From assembly GCA_013112585.1 (NCBI GenBank), contig JABFGH010000002.1, forward strand, positions 124,001 through 188,000: a DNA stretch of 64,000 nt, read 5' to 3'. Numbering within the stretch: position 1 is the stretch's first letter; every line of letters begins with the position of its first letter. The notes under the pieces were generated by a model. That model had not been told where the DNA came from. It worked only from the letters and a program-made list of their open reading frames with translations, and did no database searches. Positions 45,294 through 53,741 of this stretch are shown one piece after another. Origin of the DNA: Ignavibacteriota bacterium. GTDB lineage: Bacteria; Bacteroidota; Ignavibacteria; Ignavibacteriales; Melioribacteraceae. The position numbers were made by a program, and so were the translations under genes.

Positions 45294-46568
45294 TTAATCG
45301 GCTTGGTTAATAAACTGCTCAACATCCTTAATTATCACCGGCTCCTCTTTATCATCAATTTCCACAACAACTAGAAAACCCTTTAGCTGCTTTGTTGAAA
45401 AAAAAGCATTAACCAGTTTTACCTGGTCGCTTTCTAAACACTCGCCGGTTGTATCCGACCAAATTTCTTTGGAGGATAAACAGCCTCTCGTAGGTGAAAG
45501 CGGATAAAATGGTTTTCCTTCATAATCACTTAAATCATCTGCTGAACCGTGCATCACAATTAAACGTCTTCCAATCATCCCTGCGTAATATGATTGATAA
45601 ATAGGAGAATACTCTCGCCAGGTTTTAGGCAGAAGATTTTTATAATCTGCCATGTTCCACGAATTCTGTTCATTACCACCGTGAAAAAAAATGTTTGGCG
45701 GTTTTTCGTAGGGAATTCTTGTTAGTATAATAGGTGTTGGTCCAATTGATTTTGTGGGAGTTATGTACCACCCGACTATTGAGTAAATACCTTGGGGAGT
45801 ATTTCCGTTGGTGATAAACCATGGCATATTTGAAACTGAATAAGCAAGCTGTGGTATTGAGAATAAGGAACTATCTTTATTTCTTAAAAATTTGCCATTT
45901 GGATTTTTAATTACAGTTAAGCCGGGATAAATACGGTTTTTTCTTTGAAAGGAATAAATAATAGTTTTACCTTTTTGAAAATCATGGTTGAGCAGGTCTC
46001 TAATGGGTGGAAGTTTCTGAATACCATCCGCTGACTCTTCTCTAAAAAATCTTAAAACATTTACAGAGTTCTCCCGGTTAATTTGCGAGTCTATTTTTGT
46101 TATTCTCTCATCAATAAATATTTTTCCCGTATCATTTTTATATAGCAGCGCTGCGGCTTGAGCCAGAAAAGCCGGGTTTGATTCATAGTTAAAAATATTT
46201 TTAAGAGGAGATATAAACTTATCCTCGAAATTAATAGACACGTACTCAAAGAGAGCATACTTTAGTTTTGATTTCAACGAATGCCAGTTATTTAATAGAT
46301 GCAGGATATTTACATCAAGGCTGTCGGATGAAGTATAAGTGATGTTTAAATCGTAAAGCTGTCTTGCAAGCTGCGTCTGATCTACTTTGTTAAAACTTTG
46401 CGAAAATAAAAAATTAATTTGCTCATTAAGTTTTAATTTTCTTTTTTCAACATTTTCTTTTAATACATAATTAGTTCTTAGTTTTGAAATGTCAACTTGT
46501 TTTTGGGAATAAACTGCCGATACAAAAATTAAACTGAACAGTATTATCTTGGTGTAATATATTTTCAT
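45294..46568 (-). CDS. Secreted L,D-transpeptidase-like (YkuD-fold) protein
   Basis: After a signal peptide (residues 1-21) comes a long helical region, then a C-terminal part resembling the YkuD catalytic domain. NGNTPQGIYSI (254-264) matches the TPxGxY motif. A histidine-glycine pair H340-G341 precedes PLSPTRGCLSSKE with C363, which fits the HG plus S-x-GC active-site pattern. YkuD enzymes form 3-3 cross-links or attach proteins to peptidoglycan. Spacing is unusual (two HG pairs, at 296 and 340) and the helical front half is not one I recognise. Family assignment is moderate. Confidence 0.6.
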   Translation of the reverse strand: MKIYYTKIILFSLIFVSAVYSQKQVDISKLRTNYVLKENVEKRKLKLNEQINFLFSQSFNKVDQTQLARQLYDLNITYTSSDSLDVNILHLLNNWHSLKSKLKYALFEYVSINFEDKFISPLKNIFNYESNPAFLAQAAALLYKNDTGKIFIDERITKIDSQINRENSVNVLRFFREESADGIQKLPPIRDLLNHDFQKGKTIIYSFQRKNRIYPGLTVIKNPNGKFLRNKDSSLFSIPQLAYSVSNMPWFITNGNTPQGIYSIVGWYITPTKSIGPTPIILTRIPYEKPPNIFFHGGNEQNSWNMADYKNLLPKTWREYSPIYQSYYAGMIGRRLIVMHGSADDLSDYEGKPFYPLSPTRGCLSSKEIWSDTTGECLESDQVKLVNAFFSTKQLKGFLVVVEIDDKEEPVIIKDVEQFINQAD

Positions 46569-46722
46569 TATTTATTTTTCAGTTAAATACTTAAAATTAA
46601 GTGTATCAAAAGTAGGCATAAATTTTAGAAAATTTAAAATATATTTTCAGAAACATTTTCAATAATTCCATGTATCAGCTTATATTCAGTATTCAAATAA
46701 AATATTCTTTGTAAAAATAATT

Positions 46723-47874
46723 ATGCTCAATAAAATTCTCTTTAATCTTTTTTTAGTAATCACTCTCACTATTCTATTCCCCGACATTATTCAATCTCAA
46801 AACGGTGTGCTCCGTTCATATTATTCCAAAAAAAAGTTAGCATCCGAAATATCATATATAAATGATGTTCTTGACGGAACCAGCACATGGTATTATGAAA
46901 ATGGAAACATGCGCGAACAGAAAATTTACGTAGATGGAAAACTGAGCGGATGGGTACTTAAATTTTATGAAAGCGGATTATTAAAGAAAGAATATTTTGT
47001 TGAAAATGGAATACTCGACGGAATTGTATCTGAGTATTATCAAAATGGTGCATTAAAAAGTATAAAGTTCTATTCAAATGGCGAACTAACCAGTTCGCAA
47101 AACTTAAATTATGATTCAACTTATACACCGCCGATAGAAGCTTTTACCGGAACAAGCCGACGAATTGAAAACGGAAGTAATCCTTTTGAACTTTTATGTG
47201 ATGTAGAGATTTGTGCCGAACCATTAGGCGGAATGGAAGAACTGCAAAATAAAATTGACTATCCCCAGTACGCTAAGTTATATGGCTTAGAGGGAATTGT
47301 AGTTTTAATTGCAAAAGTTGATGAACAAGGTAATGTAATAAATACAAATGTAATTAAAAGCTTAGGTCTTGGGTGCGATGAAGAAGCGGAAAGAGTTGTA
47401 ATGAATACACGCTTCATTCCCGGTCAAGATGAATCGGGCGTTGTGGTTTCAAGCGTTTCACTTCAGATTGAATTTAAGTTGGAAGAAGAAGAAAAAACAA
47501 TTTCTGAAATTGCGGCAAGTACAAATATTACCACTGAAGAGGATAGTGTAATTGTTTATGAGCCGAAAGTAAAAAGTAAAACTGAATGCGGCTATGATAT
47601 TTGTCCAAAACCTATCGGAGGAATTGAAGCTATTCTTCGGAATATGGAAACAGATTTAGATTCAAATTATACCTACACTAGCGGAACGATAGTTATCCGT
47701 GCAGATGTTGATCAATTTGGAAATGTTTTTAACACATTAATAATTGAGGGATTAAATAATAACTACAACAAAAATGCAATTGATGCTGTTACAAGAACAC
47801 GCTTCCGACCGGCAGAGGATAATGGGAAAAGAGTATCCTCGGTAGCCACTTTAAAAATTCCAATTAATAAATAG
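46723..47874 (+). CDS. MORN-like repeats fused to two TonB C-terminal domains
   Basis: A signal peptide (residues 1-26) is followed by MORN/YwqK-like repeats (about 30-130: GTSTWYYENGNMREQKIYVDG, GIVSEYYQNGALKSIKFYSNG). Two TonB_C-type domains then occur. The first (about 165-255) has PLGGMEELQNKIDYPQYAK and GIVVLIAKVDEQGNV; the second (about 293-383) has PKPIGGIEAILRN and GTIVIRADVDQFGNVF. There is no N-terminal transmembrane anchor beyond the signal, so it is unlikely to be a classical energy transducer. A periplasmic binding or scaffold role is inferred. It converges on the thioredoxin-like gene with an 11-base overlap. Confidence 0.75.
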   Translation: MLNKILFNLFLVITLTILFPDIIQSQNGVLRSYYSKKKLASEISYINDVLDGTSTWYYENGNMREQKIYVDGKLSGWVLKFYESGLLKKEYFVENGILDGIVSEYYQNGALKSIKFYSNGELTSSQNLNYDSTYTPPIEAFTGTSRRIENGSNPFELLCDVEICAEPLGGMEELQNKIDYPQYAKLYGLEGIVVLIAKVDEQGNVINTNVIKSLGLGCDEEAERVVMNTRFIPGQDESGVVVSSVSLQIEFKLEEEEKTISEIAASTNITTEEDSVIVYEPKVKSKTECGYDICPKPIGGIEAILRNMETDLDSNYTYTSGTIVIRADVDQFGNVFNTLIIEGLNNNYNKNAIDAVTRTRFRPAEDNGKRVSSVATLKIPINK

Positions 47875-48487
47875 AGTTAACAGTAGTTTGAGAAACTAAT
47901 TTCGTAATCTCTTCAATTAGCTGCTGACCTTTATTTTTAGCATACCATGTATGCACTGCTGTAGTCCACTCTGTCTTATCTTTACCTTCACTTTTCCATT
48001 GTTCAATCAGGTTTACTAATTCTTGCGGACGTGGTCCCCACGTGAATAATTCATTCCCGGCTTCATCAAACACAACTAATTTAGGAATGCTTCTCGATTT
48101 CCCGTTTGTTAAATATAAATCCATTATATCTAAATTATCATCACGCGGAATTATTTTCAGTGTTACAAATTCCGAAAGCTCGGAAAGTAAATAGAGGTAT
48201 GGTAAATTCTGTGCAGAGTCGCCGCACCAGTCCTCTGTAATTACCATCCAAAGCTGCGGCTGATCTATGCTCTTAATTATTTCTGCATGCTCATCTTCTA
48301 TCTTAAATGTTTTATGTATTCTATTGCTTCTCTGAAAGTTGAGTTTTCGATAATTAAAAATGTTTAATTCTCTCTCATTAAGTTCGTCAGGTTTTGCAAT
48401 ACCAATCGATTGTTTTGTCGATTCCATAAAATCGGGGTAATCTATTCCGTTATGCGGTCTTCTCTCTTCAAAAAACTTGGGAGTCAT
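47864..48487 (-). CDS. Cytoplasmic thioredoxin-family protein with single-cysteine WCGDS site
   Basis: The thioredoxin fold is recognisable from WMVITEDWCGDSAQNLPYL (W87, C88) and SIPKLVVFDEAGNEL. The active site is WCGDS, so the second, resolving cysteine of CxxC is missing. Similar proteins annotated as thioredoxin family occur widely and may reduce disulfides by a monothiol route or bind glutathione or bacillithiol-type thiols; the actual activity is unknown. There is no signal peptide. It is convergent with the MORN/TonB gene. Confidence 0.8.
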   Translation of the reverse strand: MTPKFFEERRPHNGIDYPDFMESTKQSIGIAKPDELNERELNIFNYRKLNFQRSNRIHKTFKIEDEHAEIIKSIDQPQLWMVITEDWCGDSAQNLPYLYLLSELSEFVTLKIIPRDDNLDIMDLYLTNGKSRSIPKLVVFDEAGNELFTWGPRPQELVNLIEQWKSEGKDKTEWTTAVHTWYAKNKGQQLIEEITKLVSQTTVNSIY

Positions 48488-48530
48488 ATTATTCTTCTCG
48501 ATATTATTAAATTAAAGTGATAGGATGCAA

Positions 48531-48557
48531 AGCCCGGCAGAAAGATTCTACCGGGCT
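48531..48557 (-). terminator. Terminator-like hairpin downstream of the M49 gene
   Basis: AGCCCGG/CCGGGCT with an inner AGAA/TTCT pair forms a strong hairpin six bases past the peptidase stop. The T-run on the minus strand is short (three T), so termination strength is uncertain. Confidence 0.6.
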
Positions 48558-48562
48558 AAGTT

Positions 48563-50209
48563 TTATTTTTCAATTTGGTAAACAGGTTTAATATCAACCG
48601 GCAGGTCGCTAAGTTCTTCAATTATAGTTTTCATTGAAGGGGATTGAACACGGTATTTTGCTATCATTTCTTTTGCTCCCTCATAACTTCCCTCTGCTTG
48701 TATCATTAGTACTTCTGAGGCTAAGTCTTTTAAAGCATCATAAATTTTATCGTAGTTTACAGAAACTTTTTTTGTTTGGGAATTAAATTCATAGCCGCCT
48801 TTTTCGAGAATGTAATTATACAATATTGCATTTCCGCCGCCATGTGCTTCGGATATACCGAAACGCACAGAACGGAAAGTGCCTGCTAGGAAAGTAACCC
48901 AAATTTCTTTTTCAACTTCTTTTGAGAAAACTCCTTTTTCTATCATAAAAATATTGTTGTACATCCCTAAAATATCTGCCTTCAATTCTTCTATTGTAGA
49001 GTATGTTTCTTTTAGTTCTTTCTTAACTTCAGTTTCTTTTCCGTCAATAGTAATAAAACCGGGTCCAACTCCGTGCGACATTTCATGCATTAAAGTATGA
49101 TTGAAGAAACTTTCAAAAGTAACATAAGGCAGCTGATCTTCTACTAATATTTTTTCGGCAATTGGTTTCAGCAGTTTTTCAAATTTAGCTTCGTGTAAAT
49201 TTTTAATCATTACTTTTTTTGAACCTTTAACTTTTCTTACTCTTTCATCATTCGGTAAGTTGAATGCCAAGGTCTGCACACCTGCTTTGTTATCACCGGC
49301 GCCAAATACTTCCTGCACAACAACTATCGGAGATTCACTGCCGCGATTATAATTTTTGTGTTTCTCGGGTATAGGTAAGTTTTTTTCGATGTCTGTTAAA
49401 TAGCTTGCAAATTTTCCAAGCTTTTCAGTTTCTACAGGGTCAACTAAAGTTAGGAATGTTTCGAAGGCAGCTTTGTAGTTGAACATTTCGTCCTCGTAAA
49501 CTTCATACGGACCAATAACAACTTCTATTCTATGATCTTTCAAATCCATCCACGCAATATCACTTTCATAATAATCGTTGGTCTCAAAAGCCTTTGCACG
49601 TTTTACCAAATAATCTTTCAATGTTGGATTATCTGCATATTCACTCGCTTCAATAAGTAAGGCGGAAATTTTAGTTAACCTGTCTTTATAAAATTCAGAA
49701 TAGGGAATTGCTTTAAGTTTTCCATCTTCACGGCGTATTACTGTAAATTCAGAAGTGAAATCTTTTTCCAAATCAGGATTATCTTTTATGAAAGATTCAA
49801 ATTCTTCCTTTGTCATATCTTCGGGATAAAAATTTGCTCCTTTCGGTTTTTCATAATCTCCGTAAAATGCTTTGTTATGATCAAGTCTATCGAATGGACC
49901 GAACATGATAGTAAAATATTCTAATGCTAATTTGTCATACTCATCTTTTGATTTTTCAAGCTCCGCTTTAATTTCAGGGTTTTTGGAGTACGCCTGCTCA
50001 AGAAAAAGTTCATCAATTATTTTTGATGCATCATATAATTTTTGGACAACAATTTTTTGATTTTCATCCAATAAACTCTCATCGTATTTAATTTCTGTTT
50101 CAGCAAATTGTGCAATTTTTTCTTTAAGCATTTCCTTATCCTTATTATTTGAACAGCCGAATATTAATGCCGCTGCAAAAAGTAAAATAACCAATCGATT
50201 TAATTTCAT
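48563..50209 (-). CDS. Lipoprotein zinc peptidase, M49 (dipeptidyl-peptidase III)-like
   Basis: A lipoprotein signal ends at FGC (Cys19). The zinc site reads HEMSHG (H375, E376, H379), with the second motif EELKAD (407-412) corresponding to the EExxAD glutamate of the M49 family. M49 peptidases release dipeptides from oligopeptide N-termini. Classical DPP III has an HExxxH motif, whereas this one shows HExxH, as in a bacterial subgroup annotated as Zn-dependent hydrolase. At 548 residues the length fits. The ATG has GAGGT upstream. It would act in the periplasm or on the surface. Confidence 0.8.
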   Translation of the reverse strand: MKLNRLVILLFAAALIFGCSNNKDKEMLKEKIAQFAETEIKYDESLLDENQKIVVQKLYDASKIIDELFLEQAYSKNPEIKAELEKSKDEYDKLALEYFTIMFGPFDRLDHNKAFYGDYEKPKGANFYPEDMTKEEFESFIKDNPDLEKDFTSEFTVIRREDGKLKAIPYSEFYKDRLTKISALLIEASEYADNPTLKDYLVKRAKAFETNDYYESDIAWMDLKDHRIEVVIGPYEVYEDEMFNYKAAFETFLTLVDPVETEKLGKFASYLTDIEKNLPIPEKHKNYNRGSESPIVVVQEVFGAGDNKAGVQTLAFNLPNDERVRKVKGSKKVMIKNLHEAKFEKLLKPIAEKILVEDQLPYVTFESFFNHTLMHEMSHGVGPGFITIDGKETEVKKELKETYSTIEELKADILGMYNNIFMIEKGVFSKEVEKEIWVTFLAGTFRSVRFGISEAHGGGNAILYNYILEKGGYEFNSQTKKVSVNYDKIYDALKDLASEVLMIQAEGSYEGAKEMIAKYRVQSPSMKTIIEELSDLPVDIKPVYQIEK

Positions 50210-50427
50210 TTTTACCTCTTAAATTTTCGTTAAAATAATAGTAAAAATAAGCAATTATTGATTCTTAGAAAATCTAATATTGAAATAGAGTTGGTTAATA
50301 GATTAAAACTAAGTGTATAAAATATTGTACAGTGAACATTAGAATAATGCGAAAAATGAACGAAATGATGATAATTTATATGGCATGTTGATTGAAATCT
50401 TAGGATTGAAACAAACTGAGGTACAAA

Positions 50428-51705
50428 ATGAAAAGACTAATAATAATAACCGCAATATTTTTATTTGCTGCTTCAACTAATAGCGAAGCAAGGCATTCAA
50501 AATTCCGATATGGAATTAACTTCAATTATTTTTATTCAACTTTACAACCGCATGGCGAGTGGATTGAAATAGATTATGATGTAGTTGTTTGGCGACCTTA
50601 TCATGTTGGAAGAAACTGGCAGCCATATACAAGGGGAAGATGGGAATGGACTTCATACGGATGGTATTGGGATAGCTACGAGCCATTTGGATGGGCAACT
50701 TACCATTACGGCAGATGGCATTACGATGATTATTACGGCTGGGTTTGGATGCCCGGATATGAATGGGCGCCTGCTTGGGTTGAATGGAGATACAGTGATG
50801 ATTATATAGGCTGGGCTCCGCTTTCACCTTACGCCGCATTCGACGTGCATAGAGGAATTTATTTCTCGATTAAATGGCGCACGCATTATAATCACTGGCA
50901 TTTTGTACAATTCCGACATTTTGGATCGCACAAAATTTATCACCACTTTGCTGCTAATAGATATAAGAATAAAATTTTCAATAGAACAAAATACAGAACG
51001 AATTATTACGCAGATAATGGAAGAATAATAAACGGCGGAATTGATAGAAATTTTGTTGAACGAAAATCGGGAAATAGATTTAAAAAACGTGAGATACAAT
51101 CAGCAAGCAGAGTATCGGATTATTCAAAATCAAGAAATTCAAGTAGAGAAAAAATAATTTCTTATCGTCCTTCAACAAATGAAGTAAGAAAATACAATAA
51201 TGTAAAAAGAGAAAAAATTAAAGTTGATAGACGAAGCAGCAGCTTAAATCGAGAAAAAATTGCGATCAAGTCGAAAGCTAAAAGTAATAGGAAAATCGAC
51301 AGAAACGTTAAAAGGAACGAACAGAATTCAGTGAACAAAAAATCAGGAATTAGTAAACGAAAAAATAATATTGAATACAAAAGGGAAGTTAGAAGTAATA
51401 AATCGAATAGTGGTAAAAATAAAAATATAATTAAGCAGAAAGAAATTAGAAGAAGCAGTAAACCGGAAAAGAGAAGTGAAGCTAAAAAGGAGAGTAATAA
51501 CAGCAGTAGAAAAATCTATAAGCGAAATAGTGAAAAGAATAAATCTAAAAGTGCTGCAAAAAGAAGCAGCTCCAAAATAAGAAAAGATGTTAAACGAAAT
51601 GGCAGCAGCGGAAGTAAAAAAACAAAAATCAATAAAGGCAGAGAAAGCAGCCGCAGCTCAACAACAAAAGGAGCAAAAACGAGAAGTAAAAGTAGAAATA
51701 GATAA
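50428..51705 (+). CDS. Secreted DUF6600-like Trp/Tyr-rich protein with long Lys/Arg-rich tail
   Basis: A signal peptide (about 1-21) precedes a Trp/Tyr/Gly-rich region (about 30-140) with repeated motifs such as HGEWIEIDYDVVVWRP, GRWEWTSYGWYWDSYEPFGW and GYEWAPAWVEWRY. This pattern matches DUF6600-type proteins of Bacteroidota and Chlorobi relatives. From about residue 190 to the end the protein is dominated by Lys, Arg, Ser and Asn, strongly basic and likely disordered. Function is unknown; electrostatic binding to LPS, teichoic-like polymers or nucleic acid is speculation. It is followed by a strong terminator. Confidence 0.72.
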   Translation: MKRLIIITAIFLFAASTNSEARHSKFRYGINFNYFYSTLQPHGEWIEIDYDVVVWRPYHVGRNWQPYTRGRWEWTSYGWYWDSYEPFGWATYHYGRWHYDDYYGWVWMPGYEWAPAWVEWRYSDDYIGWAPLSPYAAFDVHRGIYFSIKWRTHYNHWHFVQFRHFGSHKIYHHFAANRYKNKIFNRTKYRTNYYADNGRIINGGIDRNFVERKSGNRFKKREIQSASRVSDYSKSRNSSREKIISYRPSTNEVRKYNNVKREKIKVDRRSSSLNREKIAIKSKAKSNRKIDRNVKRNEQNSVNKKSGISKRKNNIEYKREVRSNKSNSGKNKNIIKQKEIRRSSKPEKRSEAKKESNNSSRKIYKRNSEKNKSKSAAKRSSSKIRKDVKRNGSSGSKKTKINKGRESSRSSTTKGAKTRSKSRNR

Positions 51706-51722
51706 AAATATACTTGGTGTGC

Positions 51723-51758
51723 AAAAAAAATGCCCCGTTAATGGGGCATTTTTTTTAT
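51723..51758. terminator. Bidirectional intrinsic terminator
   Basis: A TGCCCC-GTTAAT-GGGGCA hairpin is flanked by eight A on the left and eight T on the right. It can therefore terminate both the DUF6600-like gene and the convergent rpmB. Confidence 0.93.
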
Positions 51759-51779
51759 ACAATTTTAAGCTTAGATAAA

Positions 51780-52019
51780 TTATCTAACTTTAATTTGTTT
51801 GTCCAAAATCATCTTAGCCAATTCCGATGTACCATTTTTAGAAATAGTACGTAATGCTCTTGCAGACAATTTAACGGTAACAAATCTATTTAATTCTTTA
51901 ACCCAAATTTTTTTCTTTTGAATATTCGGCAGAAATCTTCGTTTAGTTTTATTATGGGCGTGCGATATATTGTTTCCGCTTATAGGACCAATTCCGGTCA
52001 TTTGACATTTTCTTGCCAT
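51780..52019 (-). CDS. rpmB: 50S ribosomal protein L28
   Basis: The protein begins [29 protein letters not shown], the conserved L28 start and basic N-terminal loop (written here for identification only in its key parts: [14 protein letters not shown]). It ends with [13 protein letters not shown] use the second of two adjacent ATG codons, which gives the family N-terminus; GGAG lies six bases upstream. Length 79 residues. rpmG is not adjacent. L28 binds 23S rRNA near the exit site. Confidence 0.95.
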   Translation of the reverse strand: MARKCQMTGIGPISGNNISHAHNKTKRRFLPNIQKKKIWVKELNRFVTVKLSARALRTISKNGTSELAKMILDKQIKVR

Positions 52020-52114
52020 CATTTTCTCCAAAAGTAATTCATAATTTTCACAGCACTAAATATATGAAAAAACTTAATAATTAAAAATCATTAAACAAAA
52101 ATAGAATAAAAAGT

Positions 52115-52615
52115 TTACTGCTGGGCAGCACCCCTTCTTCCAAGTTCTCTATCAAGCATAAACAGTGCACTTTTACTTTCACCAATCATTTTGAAACTTT
52201 GTACAATATCGTTAGCTACAGATTCCTCTTCAATTTGTTCATCGACAAACCAATGTAAAAAGGTGCTGGATGCGTGGTCTTTTTCAGCAACAGCTAAATC
52301 GGTTAACTTATTGATACATTTAGTAATAAATTTTTCATGCTCATAAGCATTTTCAAAAGCATCCATCGGCGATTTCCAATTTTCCTGCGGTTTGTTAATT
52401 TTATCCAATTGAACACGTGCACCGATTCTAATTAAAAACTCATAAAATTTCATCGCATGGATATGTTCTTCATCTGATTGTAATTTCATCCATTGCGCCA
52501 TTCCGCTTAAATTTTGATCTTCAAAATATGCAGACATTGATAGATATAAGTATGATGAGTATAGTTCTTCATTCAATTGCTTATTCAATGCTGATTCCAT
52601 TTTCTTTGATACCAT
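52115..52615 (-). CDS. ftnA: Non-heme ferritin
   Basis: The 166-residue four-helix protein has the ferritin iron ligands in NEELYSSYLYLSMSAYF, DEEHIHAMKFYEF and DEQIEEE. Ferritins form 24-mers that oxidise and store iron. No heme-binding methionine typical of bacterioferritin is evident. The ATG has GAGGT upstream. It lies alone on the minus strand, next to rpmB and divergent from the PD40 gene; iron or oxidative-stress control is likely but no Fur box is identified. Confidence 0.94.
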   Translation of the reverse strand: MVSKKMESALNKQLNEELYSSYLYLSMSAYFEDQNLSGMAQWMKLQSDEEHIHAMKFYEFLIRIGARVQLDKINKPQENWKSPMDAFENAYEHEKFITKCINKLTDLAVAEKDHASSTFLHWFVDEQIEEESVANDIVQSFKMIGESKSALFMLDRELGRRGAAQQ

Positions 52616-52796
52616 TTCAACCTCTCGTTTATTTATATCAGAATTTAACTAACTTATTTGCTAATCTTAAGGTTCGTAAAAATATCCATTTAGAATTTCT
52701 TACACAAATTATTGAACGGATATTTTGATTTGACTGGAGTTTGTAAAGTAAAAAAGTTAAATATAATTATAATTAAATATTATGGAGATTTACTTA

Positions 52797-53741
52797 ATGC
52801 GACTTATTATTTTATTTCTGCTGATTAGTGCTCAAATTTTGATCGGACAAAATGTAACTGTAAATAATATTACAAAAGTAATGCAGCAATCACAGGGCGA
52901 ATTTTATTATCCGAAATTTAACCCTGATGGTTCACAGCTATTATTGACAAATGCTAATTACCAGGGGCTATGGATTTATGATCTTGGTAAAAAGCAATTA
53001 TCACAATTAAATTTTTATAACGGCGCAGGCTACAGTTCGGTATTTTCTGATGACGGTTTGAAAATTATTTATCGTGCCGATGAATTTATGGGAATGCGAA
53101 AATATTCTTCCCTAATTGTTCAGGATATTAAATCGGGGAACGAGACTTTAGTAGAACAAAAAATAAGAAACTTATCGGTGCCGGAAGTTTTGACTAACGG
53201 ACAAATATTTTACACAAAAGATTTTAACGCAGGTGTTTTTGATCATCGTGCGAATAAATCAATTGATAATAAAGTTGAAGCCTCGGTTGCTTACACCGAA
53301 AATTATAAAATTGCATTATACAGCAAGGAAAGAATTGAACTTCAGCCTTTAGGTAAAAACAATTATATCTGGGTTTCAATTTCTCCGCAGCAAGATAAAC
53401 TGCTTTTTACAGTGCCGGGTAAAGGAACCTATATTTCAGATTTACAGGGAAATATTTTAGTTGAGCTTGGATATGCCAATGCACCTGTTTGGTCGCCAAA
53501 TAATAAGTATGTGGCTTACATGGTTGATAAAGACGACGGTTACCAAGTAACAAGTTCAGAAATATTTGTTGCCTCTGCTGATGGAAAAAATAAATATCAA
53601 ATTACAAATACATCAGATATTTCAGAGATGTATCCAAACTGGTCTCAATCAGGTTCAAAGTTGACTTTCAATTCAACTGATGGAGAAATATTTATTGCGG
53701 AATTAAGAATTGAAAAAGAAGGTGCTGGAAATGAAAAATAA
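52797..53741 (+). CDS. Secreted TolB-like PD40 beta-propeller
   Basis: A signal peptide (MRLIILFLLISAQILIGQ) is followed by PD40/WD-like repeats: YYPKFNPDGSQLLLTN, SSVFSDDGLKIIYRADE, WVSISPQQDKLLFT, APVWSPNNKYVAYMVD and YPNWSQSGSKLTFNS. TolB-like propellers bind proteins or peptides in the periplasm. I use the ATG nine bases after GGAG; an upstream ATG overlaps that site. Its last codons overlap the start of the amidase gene, so the two proteins are translationally coupled and may act together. Confidence 0.8.
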   Translation: MRLIILFLLISAQILIGQNVTVNNITKVMQQSQGEFYYPKFNPDGSQLLLTNANYQGLWIYDLGKKQLSQLNFYNGAGYSSVFSDDGLKIIYRADEFMGMRKYSSLIVQDIKSGNETLVEQKIRNLSVPEVLTNGQIFYTKDFNAGVFDHRANKSIDNKVEASVAYTENYKIALYSKERIELQPLGKNNYIWVSISPQQDKLLFTVPGKGTYISDLQGNILVELGYANAPVWSPNNKYVAYMVDKDDGYQVTSSEIFVASADGKNKYQITNTSDISEMYPNWSQSGSKLTFNSTDGEIFIAELRIEKEGAGNEK

